Part shown: one piece after another, positions 9,700 to 20,205 of the stretch
Numbering within the stretch: position 1 is the first letter of the stretch
Layout: the number at the start of each line of letters is the position of its first letter
From: Eublepharis macularius
Lineage: Eukaryota > Chordata > Lepidosauria > Squamata > Eublepharidae
NCBI RefSeq assembly: GCF_028583425.1
Contig: NC_072795.1
Location: forward strand, 4,921,001 to 4,985,000
Direction: 5' to 3'
Length of the DNA stretch: 64,000 bases
Program-made: the position numbers and the translations under genes
Notes under the pieces: generated by a model
What the model was told of the DNA's origin: nothing
What the model saw: the letters and a program-made list of their open reading frames with translations, nothing else
Databases searched by the model: none

Positions 9700-10180
9700 T
9701 AAAAGGTAAAGGTACAAGCACCTAGTCATTACTGGCCCATGGGGGCAGGGGGACGTCTGCCCTGTTGCACAGAGTAGTAAGCTGCAGGACTGCAGTCCAA
9801 GCTCTGCTCACGGCCTGAGTTCGACCCTGGCGGAAACCGTGTTCAAGCAGCCGGCTCAAGGTTGACTCAGGGCCAAGCTAGAAGTGACGAATTACACTTG
9901 AATGGCAAACGAACAGATTCACGTGTATTCCTCCCTGTTCACGTAGAGATCGAGTGGAGCGCAAGTGAACAGGGAGGAATACACGTGAGTCTGTTCATTT
10001 GCCATTCAAGTGTAATTTGTCACTTCTAGCTTGGCCCTCAGCCTTCCATCCTTCTGAGGTCGGTAAAATGAGTACCCAGTATCCTGGGGGTAAAGTGTAG
10101 ATGACTGGGGAAGGCGATGGCAAACCACCCCCGTAACAAAGTCTGCCAAGAAAATGTTGTGATGCGATGTCCCCCTGTCT
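9700..10180 (+). mobile_element. tRNA-derived SINE interrupted by a MITE
   Basis: About 9700-9755 is an inverted 3' piece of the SINE (ggtaaaggtacaagcacc, tggcccatggggg). From about 9756 the plus-oriented SINE runs gttgcacagagtagtaagc, a box B gagttcgaccctgg, and gttgactca. It is then cut by the MITE at 9870-10037 and resumes with gccttccatccttctgaggt and ggggaaggcgatggcaaacc. Comparison with 1653-1886 shows that exactly the MITE plus one TCA is extra. Confidence 0.75.
9870..10037. mobile_element. Hairpin MITE of the GGGCCAAGCTA family, inside a SINE
   Basis: Termini GGGCCAAGCTAGAAGTGACG and the inverse, flanked by TCA (9867-9869 and 10038-10040). Removing the MITE and one TCA restores the SINE phrase gttgactcagccttccatcc seen at 1653-1886, so the 3-bp duplication is real and not part of the element. 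Confidence 0.85.
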
Positions 10181-11396
10181 TGTGTAGAGAAGCTCTACAA
10201 GTGGCACCTTTCCTCCAAAGAACCTCCGGACGAAAACACCACCCTTAGCGGAACAAATTTGTGAGGTCCACAGGCAAGAATTTTCACTGCATATCCAGTT
10301 GGCGTTAAAAAGTAAGAAAACCATCCTTTCAATCGGAGTTATACAAGATGTGGCCTCAGATGATTCTTCCTTACTTAGGACATAAGTTAAAGTGTTAGAG
10401 TTTTTAAAAATAAATTGGTCTGTTACATATTCCACATCAACTTCCAAGAAAAATCATCTCTCTCTGAAAAGCTGAAGCATAACTTAAACTCTCCACAGCA
10501 TACAACGCAGGGGCAGCTGTCAGGGGACCTAGCTGTGAGTGTCACATGATTGTAAAGAGGATTAGTTTTGTAATAAGGTTCAGATTCCTGCGTTTCTAAA
10601 GGAGAAATTAACTGGCTCTAATCCCTGGTGTAGAGGTCTTTTGGTCTAGTTTCCTAAGGACTTCATCGGCAATACCCCTGGTTCAGTTAGGGCCTGCATA
10701 GCATCCTGTAGAGTCTCTCTACATGGGACGTCTTACACGGGGACGCTCAAGAGTAGGGAGACGCAATGTTAGCTGGGAAGTGTAGTTTAAAAAGACAGAG
10801 AAGAAGGCTCTGTCAATTTCACTTGTGTACAGGAGGGTAGTTTAAAAAGACAGAGCCTGCAGAGATCACTCCTCGGTTTGTTAATTTCATCTTGGCCTCC
10901 CCAAGGATAGAGAAATTGACAGAGCCTTCTAGAAGGGGAGAGAAATTGACAGAAACTCTAGATTCACTCCACCGTTCCCCAGGAAGCCAATGCAATGAAC
11001 CAGTGCAGGAGTGCTGCAGTGGACCCCGCCACATGGAAGCAGTCCCCATGCATGTGTTTAGCTACACAGCCTGGAAAAGCGTTGCCCAACCTTTCCAAAT
11101 TCAAAATGCAAACAAGAAGTGCTGATTTGTCAAGTTAGCAGGAACTAACCACATTTCTTGAGTAAAAGTGTGAATGTTTTCTTGAGTAAAGTGTTTTCCC
11201 TTCTAAAGATTTCGCGTTTCAAAATGTTCAGTGTTTTGTAATGGTGCCTCAACACCAATTAGGGTTGCCGTTCGATATTGCTGCCACCACTTTGGGATGA
11301 GATACGTTGCTGAATCAACCAGTTGTTTGGAACAGGGATGGTTTAATCGTTTGCTTTTCATTTGATCTCACCTCTTGGTCATCCAGGTTCTGAATT
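10181..11396. other. Intergenic, mostly unassigned
   Basis: No gene. Around 10786-10950 the strings agtttaaaaagacagag, ctctgtcaatttc and gaaattgacagag recur in both orientations, suggesting a scrambled inverted-repeat element. A stretch near 10700 resembles the 9274-9430 MITE. Confidence 0.4.
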
Positions 11397-11403
11397 TTCT
11401 TTT

Positions 11404-11447
<44 letters not shown>

Positions 11448-11449
11448 TC
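11397..11449 (+). repeat. (TTTC)n microsatellite
   Basis: About 13 uninterrupted units of ttct. Confidence 0.9.
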
Positions 11450-12575
11450 AATTTATATTCTGCTCTCCCTGCAAGCTGGCTGAGAGTGGATCACGGCAGT
11501 TAAAAATATGAAATAAAATTTGGCAGCATAAAATATAAAATCAGCAAATAACAGTACCATATTCAAGACAGCTGTGCACATATTGTATCACCCATTCAGC
11601 CTAGACAAGCCGGTGGGGTGGCCGGTTACAGATGGACACAGGATTGGGGGGACATATGCTTCCCCCCATGTAAGAGGCCGGTGTGGACCCTCCACCACAT
11701 GCCCAGTCAACACCAACCTTGTCTGAAATCTCAAGTTGCCATCACTAAAAAGCACACATTTTAAAATGTGTTTCCTGGCATGTCTTGCAAAAAAAAAATG
11801 GAGCAAATAAAGACCACAGGCTTAAAAATAAAACTGCTAAGCAGGGATTTCCCCGCAATGAGTGATAATGCTGTAATTGCTGTTTACTGTCTTTTTATGC
11901 TATGGGCAGGTGCTTTCCACTGGGAATATGGGGGGTCTTTGTTCATACAGTTAGAAACCTACCTCGTGTGTGGGGAGGGTAATGGCTACGGTGGTGGGAA
12001 GGGGGATCGTGGCTATTGCTCCTCTCAAATACCCTTTCGTTACCCTAGCATGCCAGGCAGAAATTCCCTCTCCTGCACAACTGCACAAGTATATACATCC
12101 CTGTTTCCGTACTCTGCTAGCAACATAGCTCAGTCTACCTAGCCACAAAGCTGTTCCTTAGCAGAGACAGGACGACAGGAGGAGGTGGCGGGTGTGCGAT
12201 TTGTCTGGAATGACTCACCTTTGCCCCCCTAAAGGGCATCAGTTTCAGCTGCTCTCGAGGCACCGCATGTTTGTAGATAACCTTTTGTAATCACAAAATA
12301 TTTGACTCTGCAGTTTATTCACACATGCACACACACTGCCAGCCTTTTGGCGCCCAACCTCCTGGCTCCCCAGCCTCACAAAGTTCATTTCTCTGTCCCT
12401 GCCAGAAGCACACAGAGTCTCCTGTCCTGTTGCAATGCGAAGTATTTTAAGCCCCCCTGTTTCTTGGGCCTCTTCTCCCTCCCTCCTTCTAAGAGCTCCT
12501 TTGCTATACCAGACAAGAGAGTCTGATAAATTTCTCTTGACCAGTGGATTGGGACCTCAGGTGGGCTGCAAACCC

Positions 12576-12578
<3 letters not shown>

Positions 12579-12610
<32 letters not shown>
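12579..12610 (+). repeat. (TG)n microsatellite
   Basis: Sixteen TG units directly at the 3' end of the BovB fragment that follows (read on the minus strand), probably grown from its tail. Confidence 0.9.
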
Positions 12611-12612
<2 letters not shown>

Positions 12613-12957
12613 TGTGATGTGCCATCAAGTTGCCTCTGACATAGGGCAATCTGATGAATGAGAGACCTCCAAAACGTCCTATCATTAACGGACTTGCTCA
12701 GATTCTGCAAACGAGGACGTGGCTTCTTTTATCATCTCATTTTGGGCTTCCTTTTTTCCTACTGCCTTCCACTTTTCCTAGTATTATTGACTTGTCTTCT
12801 CATCATGTGTCCAAAGTACAACAGCCTCAGTTTTGTCGTTTTAGCTTCTTAGGGAGAATTCAGGCTTGATTTGATCTACTACCCACTTATTTGTCTTTTC
12901 GGTTGTCCATGGTATCTGCAAAACTCTCTTCCAGCACCACATTTTAAATGCTCTGGA
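12611..12957 (-). mobile_element. BovB (RTE) LINE 3' fragment
   Basis: Homologous along its length to 62766-63175: tgccatcaagttgcctctga, ttccacttttcctagtatta, ttcaggcttgatttgatcta and ttccagcaccaca. The minus-strand frames show remnants of the BovB ORF2 C-terminus, with shifts and stops. BovB is abundant in squamates and known for transfer between vertebrate lineages. Confidence 0.75.
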
Positions 12958-14285
12958 CATATAATACTCAGACACAGTGTTCACAATGCATTTTCAATTC
13001 CATCATGAAGCACTGGCCAGTGGGAAAAGACTGTGCAGGCGATGTACCCTGAAAAGCAGGCCCAAAATCTTCTGGAGTTCACAAAAGTTCCCACGGCAGA
13101 CACACAGGAGTTCCATGGAAGACATGATGAAGTTGACAGGATCTTCTAAAGACAACGTCTGAAAACGATGAGCGTACACCTCACTGCTTCTCTCAACAAA
13201 ACAAAAAAACCTTTCAACTTTCTTTAAAACTATCATCTGTGCACAGGCTCTGGGTGTGCATGAAAAGATAGGGAAGCAGTTTCATCGCTTCCAAAGCAAT
13301 GGGCAAGTCTCTGCAACTCAAGAGATGTACACAGTTTTATGCACGCAAAGTACTTTCTGCATAAACACAAAAGTGTGCTTTTACAGGTGCAGACAGACTC
13401 ACTCTGCCTTGGGCTAAGATGAAGCCTTGGCTCTGTACGGAAATCTTTGGTGCAATGCTTTGACTCATCCACAAACCAGTGTAATTAATGGCCCAGATCC
13501 CACAATCTTTACTAATAACTCACCCCCCTCCCAATAAGATTCTGTTCTGCATGCACGGTAGTTACATCCACATTTCAAATTCCATTTTTCTATTTCGGTT
13601 CCTTTTTGGCCCATATATTGATGGCTCAGTATTTTTAAAAGTTTAAAAACATGCTATCCAGATGGTGTGCCCAAAGAGGTTTCTACCAAGGCCACAACCA
13701 AAACAAAAGAGAAAAAGGATCAATTCTAGAAAACCAAACAAGTTTTAAAAAAAATCTTGGATGAGTAATGATGTGTCAAAGGTGAATTTAGAGATCCACA
13801 CAGATATGTTAAACATGGACCATTAAGATAAACTTCACTGTTATACCTTTGGGATTACATAAGAGTAAATAGGAGTCAGTAAACAGACTTCTTAACGGAG
13901 CATTGAGCCAATAATCTTTTCTCCAAACATTAACCATTAATGTTTAAGCTCTGGGGTCATTTCTTCTTTGTCTGTTTAGCTCTTCAAGTACCCAAGAACG
14001 TGGGCTGTTGTTTAAAAGCAGGTTTATTTTCATCTACCAGAAACCCTAAATAGTAAGTAATTTGCAAAATTAAGAGGAAGCAGCTCAAAGCAATTCTCTT
14101 CAGCGCAAGCACGTGTCCTGCTTCCCACACCATCCCCAAATCAGGTCTCTTTGCAACCGAGTGTTCCTCTAGGATGGCAGACATTTCTCAGAAGGTTGCA
14201 GGGGGCACTTGTCTATAGGACACGCATGGAGCGCATTTTCATCTCTCCTTCCCTTCCTCCAAGGAGTTCACAGCAGCATATACTG
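12958..14285. other. Intergenic, no feature recognised
   Basis: AT-rich sequence of ordinary composition. No exon-like frame, no SINE or LINE phrase that I can name. Confidence 0.4.
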
Positions 14286-14447
14286 TTTCCCCTCATCTTC
14301 CATTTTATCCTTTCAACAACCCTGTTCGGTAGGTTTAGCAGAGAACATGACTGGTCCAAGGTCAGCCAGAGAACTTAATGATGGAGATTTGAAATCAGAT
14401 CTCCTAGATCATCGTCCAACACTTTATAACCGCTACACAACACCAGC
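14286..14447 (-). mobile_element. tRNA SINE (Sauria-like), diverged
   Basis: Contains ccattttatcctttcaacaa, ccaaggtcagccagagaac, a degenerate box B and cactttataaccgctacaca, the reverse of the family phrase. Confidence 0.6.
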
Positions 14448-15164
14448 TGAACGTGTTTGGAAATTCACCTGCGGATGGGACTACCTGAGGGAAGCTCCCG
14501 GAGTGTAACGCAGAAATCTCCCACCGTTTCAAATTCAAGACCTCCTTTCAGTGTGGACATTGTTGCTGGTCTCTGGGGTGGAAGTCTCTGTGGCCCCCAG
14601 AAGCAGACTGTAGTTGGCAACCCAACTGGGCACAGTGGGACTTACTTCTGAGTAAACACGCATAGAATCAGATTGCACCCTGTGAGTTGGACCCCATGGA
14701 AAATTTTCCACAAATTGAAAATATGGCAGAGGAGGGAGTAAATTTCTGTCGGTTCCATTCTCCCACTGCAGACCTGAATTCTCCCTCACGCTGTTCTTGT
14801 CTAAAAAGAGTCCCTGTGTAAGGGACTGGAACAGGTGCATCTTCCTCGATTAGAGGTAGCTTACCCTCCTTTTAAACTTTATCCGTACTCTGTGGGAGGC
14901 TGGGTCCTCTGACCTTTCTCATCTATTCTTTAGTAGAACAACACATCTGTTCCAGACTCACATCTGTATGATTTCTCTGCTACAACTCCTCTTCGTCTTC
15001 CACCTCCCTCCTTCTTCTGTGCTTTTGGCTATAAAAATCTCTAAAAAGATTTTCCACCCATGTGCATCTGACTAAGTGAGCTGTGATTCACAAAATCTTA
15101 AGCTGGAATAAGTCTTAAAGGTGTCTCCAGATTTCTGTTTTATTTTTCTGCAACAGACTTAACA

Positions 15165-15405
15165 CTAGGTCCAGAGGAGTTAGCCGTGTTAGTCTGTAGT
15201 AGCAAAATCAAAAAGAGTCCAGTAGCACCTTTACGACTAACCAATTTTACAATTTTACAATTTTACAATTTTATTGTAGCATAAGCTTTCGAGAATCAAG
15301 TTCTCGATCAGGCATCTGATCAAGAGATGAAGAGAACTTGATTCTCAAAAGCTTATGCTACAATAAAATTGGTTAGTCGTAAAGGTGCTACTGGACTCTT
15401 TTAGA
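15165..15405. mobile_element. Penelope pLTR-like head-to-head hairpin
   Basis: Begins tccagaggagttagccgtgt, then gagtccagtagcacc, accaattttac (repeated four times), gtagcataagctttcgagaa, and after a central gatcaggcatctgatc the inverse arm runs out to ggtgctactggactc. The hammerhead-like core here is broken (CUGAUCGAG). Confidence 0.65.
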
Positions 15406-15844
15406 CTTAACACTGCTACCCTTTGGAAACTGGAGTCAACAGAGGCAGTGCCCACACTAACCAATCATGGAGTGGCATAACAGTGATACCCCCCCATGCA
15501 ACCCATGTATAGAAGCAGCCAAATAACACCTGTCCCCGATGCCAGCATGCCTCTTAGACGTGACCATGACCTCCAAACACCACAGTACACATGGCAAGGA
15601 ATAGAGGCACAACAACAGCTTCCACTGTTTGGACTATTGTGGCATGTTCAATCAGAGCACTGTAGACACGAGTTTGAATCCTCACCTGTGAACACACTCC
15701 GTTTTGACAGGCAGACAGAGAAGAAGCCATCAGCACTGCAACCAGATCGCCTCAACATTTCGCTCGGTGGAAAGAACCCATAGCATGAAACATATAGCAT
15801 GACTGAGTGACCAGCTGTGTTTCATGGCCATTTTGCTCATTCTG

Positions 15845-16065
15845 TTGGTGATGGTGGAGAGTGCTGTCAAGTCATAGCTGATTTATGGCGACCCCTGGTG
15901 GGGTTTTCATGGCAAGAGACTAACAGAGTTGGTTTGCCATTGCCTGCCTCTGCAACCCTGGTCTTCGGTAGAGGTCTCCTATCCATTTATTAACCAGGAC
16001 CAACTCTGCTTAGCTTCTGTGATCTGACAAGATCAGGCTCACCTGGGCTATCGAGGTCAAGGCCC
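15845..16065 (-). mobile_element. 5S rRNA-derived SINE (SINE3-like)
   Basis: About 15958-16065 matches the reverse complement of vertebrate 5S rRNA (ggtctcctatccatttatta, actctgcttagcttctg, gatctgacaagatcaggc). The rest is a tail ending, on the minus strand, ccaccaggggtcgccataa and gctatgacttgacagcac, an L2-type LINE 3' end. A second copy is at 41300-41520. Confidence 0.75.
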
Positions 16066-16619
16066 AGTCTGTTGATACAAGCCCAAATTTGCCACCAATT
16101 CTTCCCGAACCTCCTTTCCCAGTTCAGCCTCTTCCTTCTCCTCTCATGGCTTTGCAACCCTCCTGCTCACTTTTGGATCCTCCTGACCCACCGTTTGAGA
16201 ATCACCGGTCCAGAGGTTTTAGCTACATCCTTCATTCCAGTCCAGCCATTTACAGTCTATCTTGGAATAGGATTCTAAGAACATTACATAAAGTGAACAC
16301 AAGAATATAATGAACCACGTCCTCAATTATGCCTTGACTCCAGTTACGGAAAGGCAGATCAGTTGAGGTGATAGAGCCGTTCCCACCCAAAAAGGCTGAT
16401 GTGAATGCTGGAGAATAACATTCTGGAAACCTTGTGCGCTTAGCAGGGCAGGTTTGTCTTGGGCATAGTTGCAAGTGGGAAACAGGAACGAACACCTCTG
16501 AGTCAAAACTTAATATAACAGACAACTGGAGGCTCATGAACAGATTCCCTGCCCTTAAAAATGCTAAAGGAACTCCTCTTTAGGGCGGGGGCTGAAGAAC
16601 ATTAATTTTTGTGATCTCA

Positions 16620-16621
<2 letters not shown>

Positions 16622-16655
<34 letters not shown>
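16622..16655 (+). repeat. (AC)n microsatellite
   Basis: Seventeen AC units, followed 90 bp later by a G14 run (16747-16760). Confidence 0.9.
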
Positions 16656-16659
<4 letters not shown>

Positions 16660-17390
16660 GGGTGGCTGCTTCTTACTCCACAAGGGAAAAACACACGTGT
16701 TTAAGTAGTGACTGCATACTAAAATAGAAGCTAACTGAAAATGGCAGGGGGGGGGGGGGCTGAAAATGGCACAGGGTCTATTTCTGGATTTTCTTTTTGT
16801 CACAACTACTTTAATCCTTTCTCTGGGGGAGGTTGTGTGATTTTTTTTCTGATAGGAGTGTAACAGTTCATTGTTTTCCACATGCAAGTATTAAAAGAAA
16901 GATACTAAGCTAACAGAAATCAATGGGCTTAGACTGGAGTAACTCTGTTTAGGATTGCGCTGTAATTCTTGGATTTTTTTTTCTTTCAATCTCAATTATT
17001 TTTCAAGATCCACCTGAAGTTAAGAACTGTATTTACCATGAATTAACTGTTGCAAAGGAGCTGTGCCCAGGAATTTTTTCCCTCTGGTGGGAGAGATAAT
17101 GACCTTTTCCAGCAAAGACAGGCGATGCATGCCACAGACATGAAAAGACCTGCTGTATCCGGAGTCTTGTGATCCCAAAATTACTTCCAATTGTATATCA
17201 TCCTGTTATTTACTTATTAAAGTTACTTGCACTAATTGTTGATTGGTAAAGCTCTTTAGGGACACAATCTTTGGTTTTGAAGCCTCTGACAACGGCAAGA
17301 CAGGTTGGAAACACAGATGTATATTTTTTTCCCCAGTATGGAGAGATACAGGACAAGCGGTATCTTGGTCTTTTACATAGGAGGCAGCTA

Positions 17391-17825
17391 GGGTTGCCAA
17401 CTCCAGATTAGGAAAATTTTGGAGATTTGGAGGTGGTCCCTAGAGAAAGCAGTGTTTGGGGCTGGGAAAGGATCATAGGGTATTGTCCCATTACGGTTGC
17501 CAGCTTCCAGGTGGTAGCTGGAGATCTCCCAGAATTACAACTGATCTCCAGGCACCAGTTTCCCTGGAGAAAATGGCTGCTCTGAAGGGTGAACTCTATC
17601 ATGGCATTATACCCCACTGAGGCTCCTCTCCTCCCCAAACCCCGTCCTCTCCAGGCTCCACCTCCCAAATCTCCAGGAATTTCGCAGCTTGGATCTGGCA
17701 ACTCTGTGTCCCATAGAGTCCACCCTCCAAAGCAGCCTTTTTCCCACAGAGGAACTATTGTCTCTGTTGACTGAAGATCAGTTTTAATTCCAGATCTCCA
17801 GCCCGCACCTGGAATCTGACAATCC
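17391..17825 (-). mobile_element. Reverse CAGGGTTGCCA hAT copy hosting a second copy
   Basis: Outer parts 17391-17491 (agggttgccaactccagatt) and 17707-17825 (atagagtccaccctccaaag, ctccagcccgcacctgga) form one reverse-oriented copy, interrupted by the forward copy at 17492-17706. Confidence 0.7.
17492..17706 (+). mobile_element. CAGGGTTGCCA-type hAT MITE with 8-bp TSD
   Basis: Starts tacggttgccagcttccagg, ends ggatctggcaactctg, and is flanked by TGTCCCAT on both sides (17484-17491, 17707-17714). Because it landed in another copy of the same family, the empty site (attgtcccatagagtcc) is readable, which fixes the family as 8-bp-duplicating hAT. Confidence 0.85.
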
Positions 17826-18014
17826 TAGACTTTAGATTGCTTTTGTCACTGAATTCTTCTCCATATGCAAAAAAAAATTCCCGATAAAAACGAACATAAC
17901 ACAGGGCAAACGATTCTAAATTAGGCATCTCAGTGACATGCTAGCTTTCTATAGGCACGGATATGGGTTTTATTATTATTATTAACACAAAGGAGTTTGC
18001 TATTGTGCATAAAT

Positions 18015-18303
18015 AGGGTTGCCAGCTCCAAGTTGGGAAATTCCTGGAGATTTGGGGGGTGAAACCTGGAGAAAGTGGTATTTGGGGAGGGAAAGGGCCT
18101 TGGCATGGCATGCCATAGAGTCCACCCGCCAAATTAGCCATTTTCTTCAGAATTTGGGGAGGGAAAGGGCCTTGGCATGGCATGCCATAAAGTCCACCCG
18201 CCAAATTAGCCATTTTCTCCAGGTGAACTGATCTCTGTGGCCTGGAGACCAGCTGTAAGTCCGGGAGATCTCCAGCCACTACCTGGAGGTTGGCAACCCT
18301 AAA
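18015..18303 (-). mobile_element. CAGGGTTGCCA-type hAT copy with internal duplication
   Basis: Termini agggttgccagctcc and ggttggcaaccct. A unit of about 73 bp (ggggagggaaagggccttgg to gccaaattagccattttct) is present twice in tandem at about 18078-18150 and 18152-18222. Confidence 0.7.
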
Positions 18304-18849
18304 CCCTCCACCTGAGAGGCCACACACAGCCCAGATACCTTTTAAGCACCTCAGTGAAAATAACCCCACGTCTAATGCAAAATGTTTCAAATTATGTGGG
18401 TTTTGTTTACTATTTTTTTAGATGTGTTTTTTAAAAAGTCTGAGGAGGGCAGACAGGTGGGGTAAAAAATTCTGTAAATAAATAAATACTTTTTAAAAAA
18501 ATCCCTTCAGGTAGAAAAGTAGCCTTTCTCCCTGACATTCTATTTATTTTTTATTTCCTTTATTTATAGTCCACCTTTCTCACAGAAGGCAGGATTACAC
18601 AGGTGTGGGTCTGGACAGTCCATTTTCAAAGACATTTTAATAAACAATCGATTGTGCTTTATAGATGCAAATTCGCAAAATTAAAATGTGTAAATCATAT
18701 TAATTTTTTGGGTATACATTCTAGATTTCTATGTGTAAAGCGTTTTTTGTTTTTAATTTGGTATAGCCTCTGAGGAACAGTCCATTAATTTATCGCCCCC
18801 CTCAACAGTATGAAGTGGTACAGCTCAAAATGTCACATACCCGAGGGAG
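18304..18849. other. AT-rich upstream flank of TFRC
   Basis: No gene. A phrase near 18565 (tatagtccacctttctcaca) recurs near 23290 and 57010 and marks an unnamed LINE-type repeat. Confidence 0.4.
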
Positions 18850-19520
18850 GTGGAGGGAAACGCGCGCGCCTCCTCTTAACCAATCAGGCCGCTCCTTTTC
18901 CACACCCCTCCCTCCCAACTCTCAGCTTCTCTCGCGCTCTTTCTCCGCCCCCTTCTCAGCCGGGCAAGTCTGAAAGCCGGTTTAAAAAAATAGTAATGAA
19001 ACCTCTTTAATCTTTTAAAATTTAATTTAATCTTATCTCATCTCGAACATGGGTTGGTGATCGAAATGATTTGGGGATTTTTTTTCTAAAATGAATTTTT
19101 CGCCTCGCTCTAGTTTCTGACGGGGTTGATTTGAAAGGCCTCGCCCCCTCGTGGCCACGCCTCCTGTCATGCACCGCGCGCGCGCCCTTGATAAACCCGG
19201 GGCGCTCGAGGCGGCGAGACTTTTCAGCGCAGGCGTGCGGAGTGCTCGGTGAGTCGAGGGTTAAAAGGGGGCGTGGCCGCGGGCTCTCCCAGCAGAGTGA
19301 CGCAGGGGACGCGCTCGCCTTTCCGTCCTTTCTGAGAGCCTCGTGCGGAGAGGGCTGGGAGCGGCCGGCCGGGCTAAGAAGGTGGTGAAGGCGGCCCGGG
19401 GAGGAGGAGGGCGGGGGGCTTCTTCCTAGACACGCATGTGAGAACAGGGGCGGGGGGCTTTGCACGCGAGAAATGCAGCGTCTCCTGTGAAAGGGGCGTA
19501 GGGGTAGCCCGGAGGCGTGC
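18850..19520 (+). promoter_or_regulatory. TFRC: TFRC CpG-island promoter
   Basis: An abrupt rise in G+C and CpG marks the island (runs such as gcgcgcgcgccc). Visible elements are a CCAAT box in aaccaatcagg (18880-18884), a GC box ccgccccc (18946-18953), the GC-rich tcgccccctcgtggccacgcc just upstream, and a TATA-like gataaa at 19190-19195. With a TATA-like box there, transcription would begin near 19220. The island is immediately 5' of a strong donor at 19249 and is the only CpG-rich stretch upstream of TFRC exon 2. Promoter identity is inferred from position. Confidence 0.65.
19220..19248 (+). other. TFRC: TFRC exon 1, non-coding (inferred)
   Basis: Sequence after the TATA-like box ends in gtgctcg followed by a strong donor gtgagt at 19249. 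The 5' boundary is only an estimate (about 25-30 bp after gataaa). In other vertebrates TFRC has a non-coding first exon and the ATG in exon 2, which fits. cDNA would settle it. Confidence 0.45.
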
Positions 19521-19585
19521 AAAACGCCCCGCCATTGCTTCGATACTAGAGCCGTGAACCGTCCTCCGCTCCAGCCACTGGCTTT

Positions 19586-19745
19586 GCATTGTTTGTGCAT
19601 TGCCAACCATTGCTTATGCGCAACCTATTGCTTACTCATTTCAACCATTGCTTATGCACAAGGCTTTGGTTAGGCATTGCTTCTGCGCACTGCTTGGCTT
19701 ATGCGTTTCCCGCCATTACTTGTGCATAAGGCTTTGCAAATGCAG
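19586..19745 (+). repeat. Degenerate tandem repeat in intron 1
   Basis: Variants of cattgcttatgcgcaa and tgcataaggctttg recur about eight times over 160 bp, just past the CpG island. The motifs ttgcgcaa-like and tttgcaaatgc resemble C/EBP and octamer half-sites, but that is only resemblance. Confidence 0.55.
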
Positions 19746-20074
19746 ATACCTTAAGCCTGCATTTCCACCCATGGCTTGTGCCTGGCCCCCTTTCACACGG
19801 CGCGCCTGCAGAGAGCCCTCGTCCTTGTTTGGCCTTTCTCCCCACCCCCCGCTCCCTGTGTGCCCCTTTTAGGCGTGCTTCTGCCTAGTCAGGCGCGGAG
19901 GCGCTAAAAAGAATCCCGCATTGCGGCATGCTCGACTTGCCAAAAGCCCTGGAGCTTACCGTTCTGGGGTGGAGGAGCTCCCGCCTGGCTGCTCGGCGTG
20001 AGAAAAGCTTGCATGGTGTGGGAGGAGAGGCTGGGAGTTGCCTTTGCAAAGAGCTTGGCGGGAGACTCCCCCCC

Positions 20075-20205
20075 CCCGGTGAGTAGCAGCGTTGGTCTGC
20101 GATAGAAGAGCAAGAGATTCGAGTCTAAGGGCACCTTAAAGACTAACTAGATTTCCAGGATATGAGCTTTCGAGTGTCAAAACTCCTTTCTTCAGATTCA
20201 TTTAG
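20075..20205 (-). mobile_element. Penelope pLTR fragment
   Basis: gttggtctgcgatagaagag, gggcaccttaaagactaac and gatatgagctttcgagtgtc are the diverged arm. A short further piece is at 20488-20530. Confidence 0.5.

Noticed and set aside
9756..9835. Possible functional tRNA gene
   Set aside because: A box B is present, but the cloverleaf cannot be completed and the sequence continues into the SINE body, so it is a SINE head.
19022..19606. 194-codon minus-strand frame over the TFRC CpG island
   Set aside because: GC-driven open frame across promoter, exon 1 and intron 1. Composition and lack of any domain argue against a gene, although a divergent non-coding transcript is not excluded.
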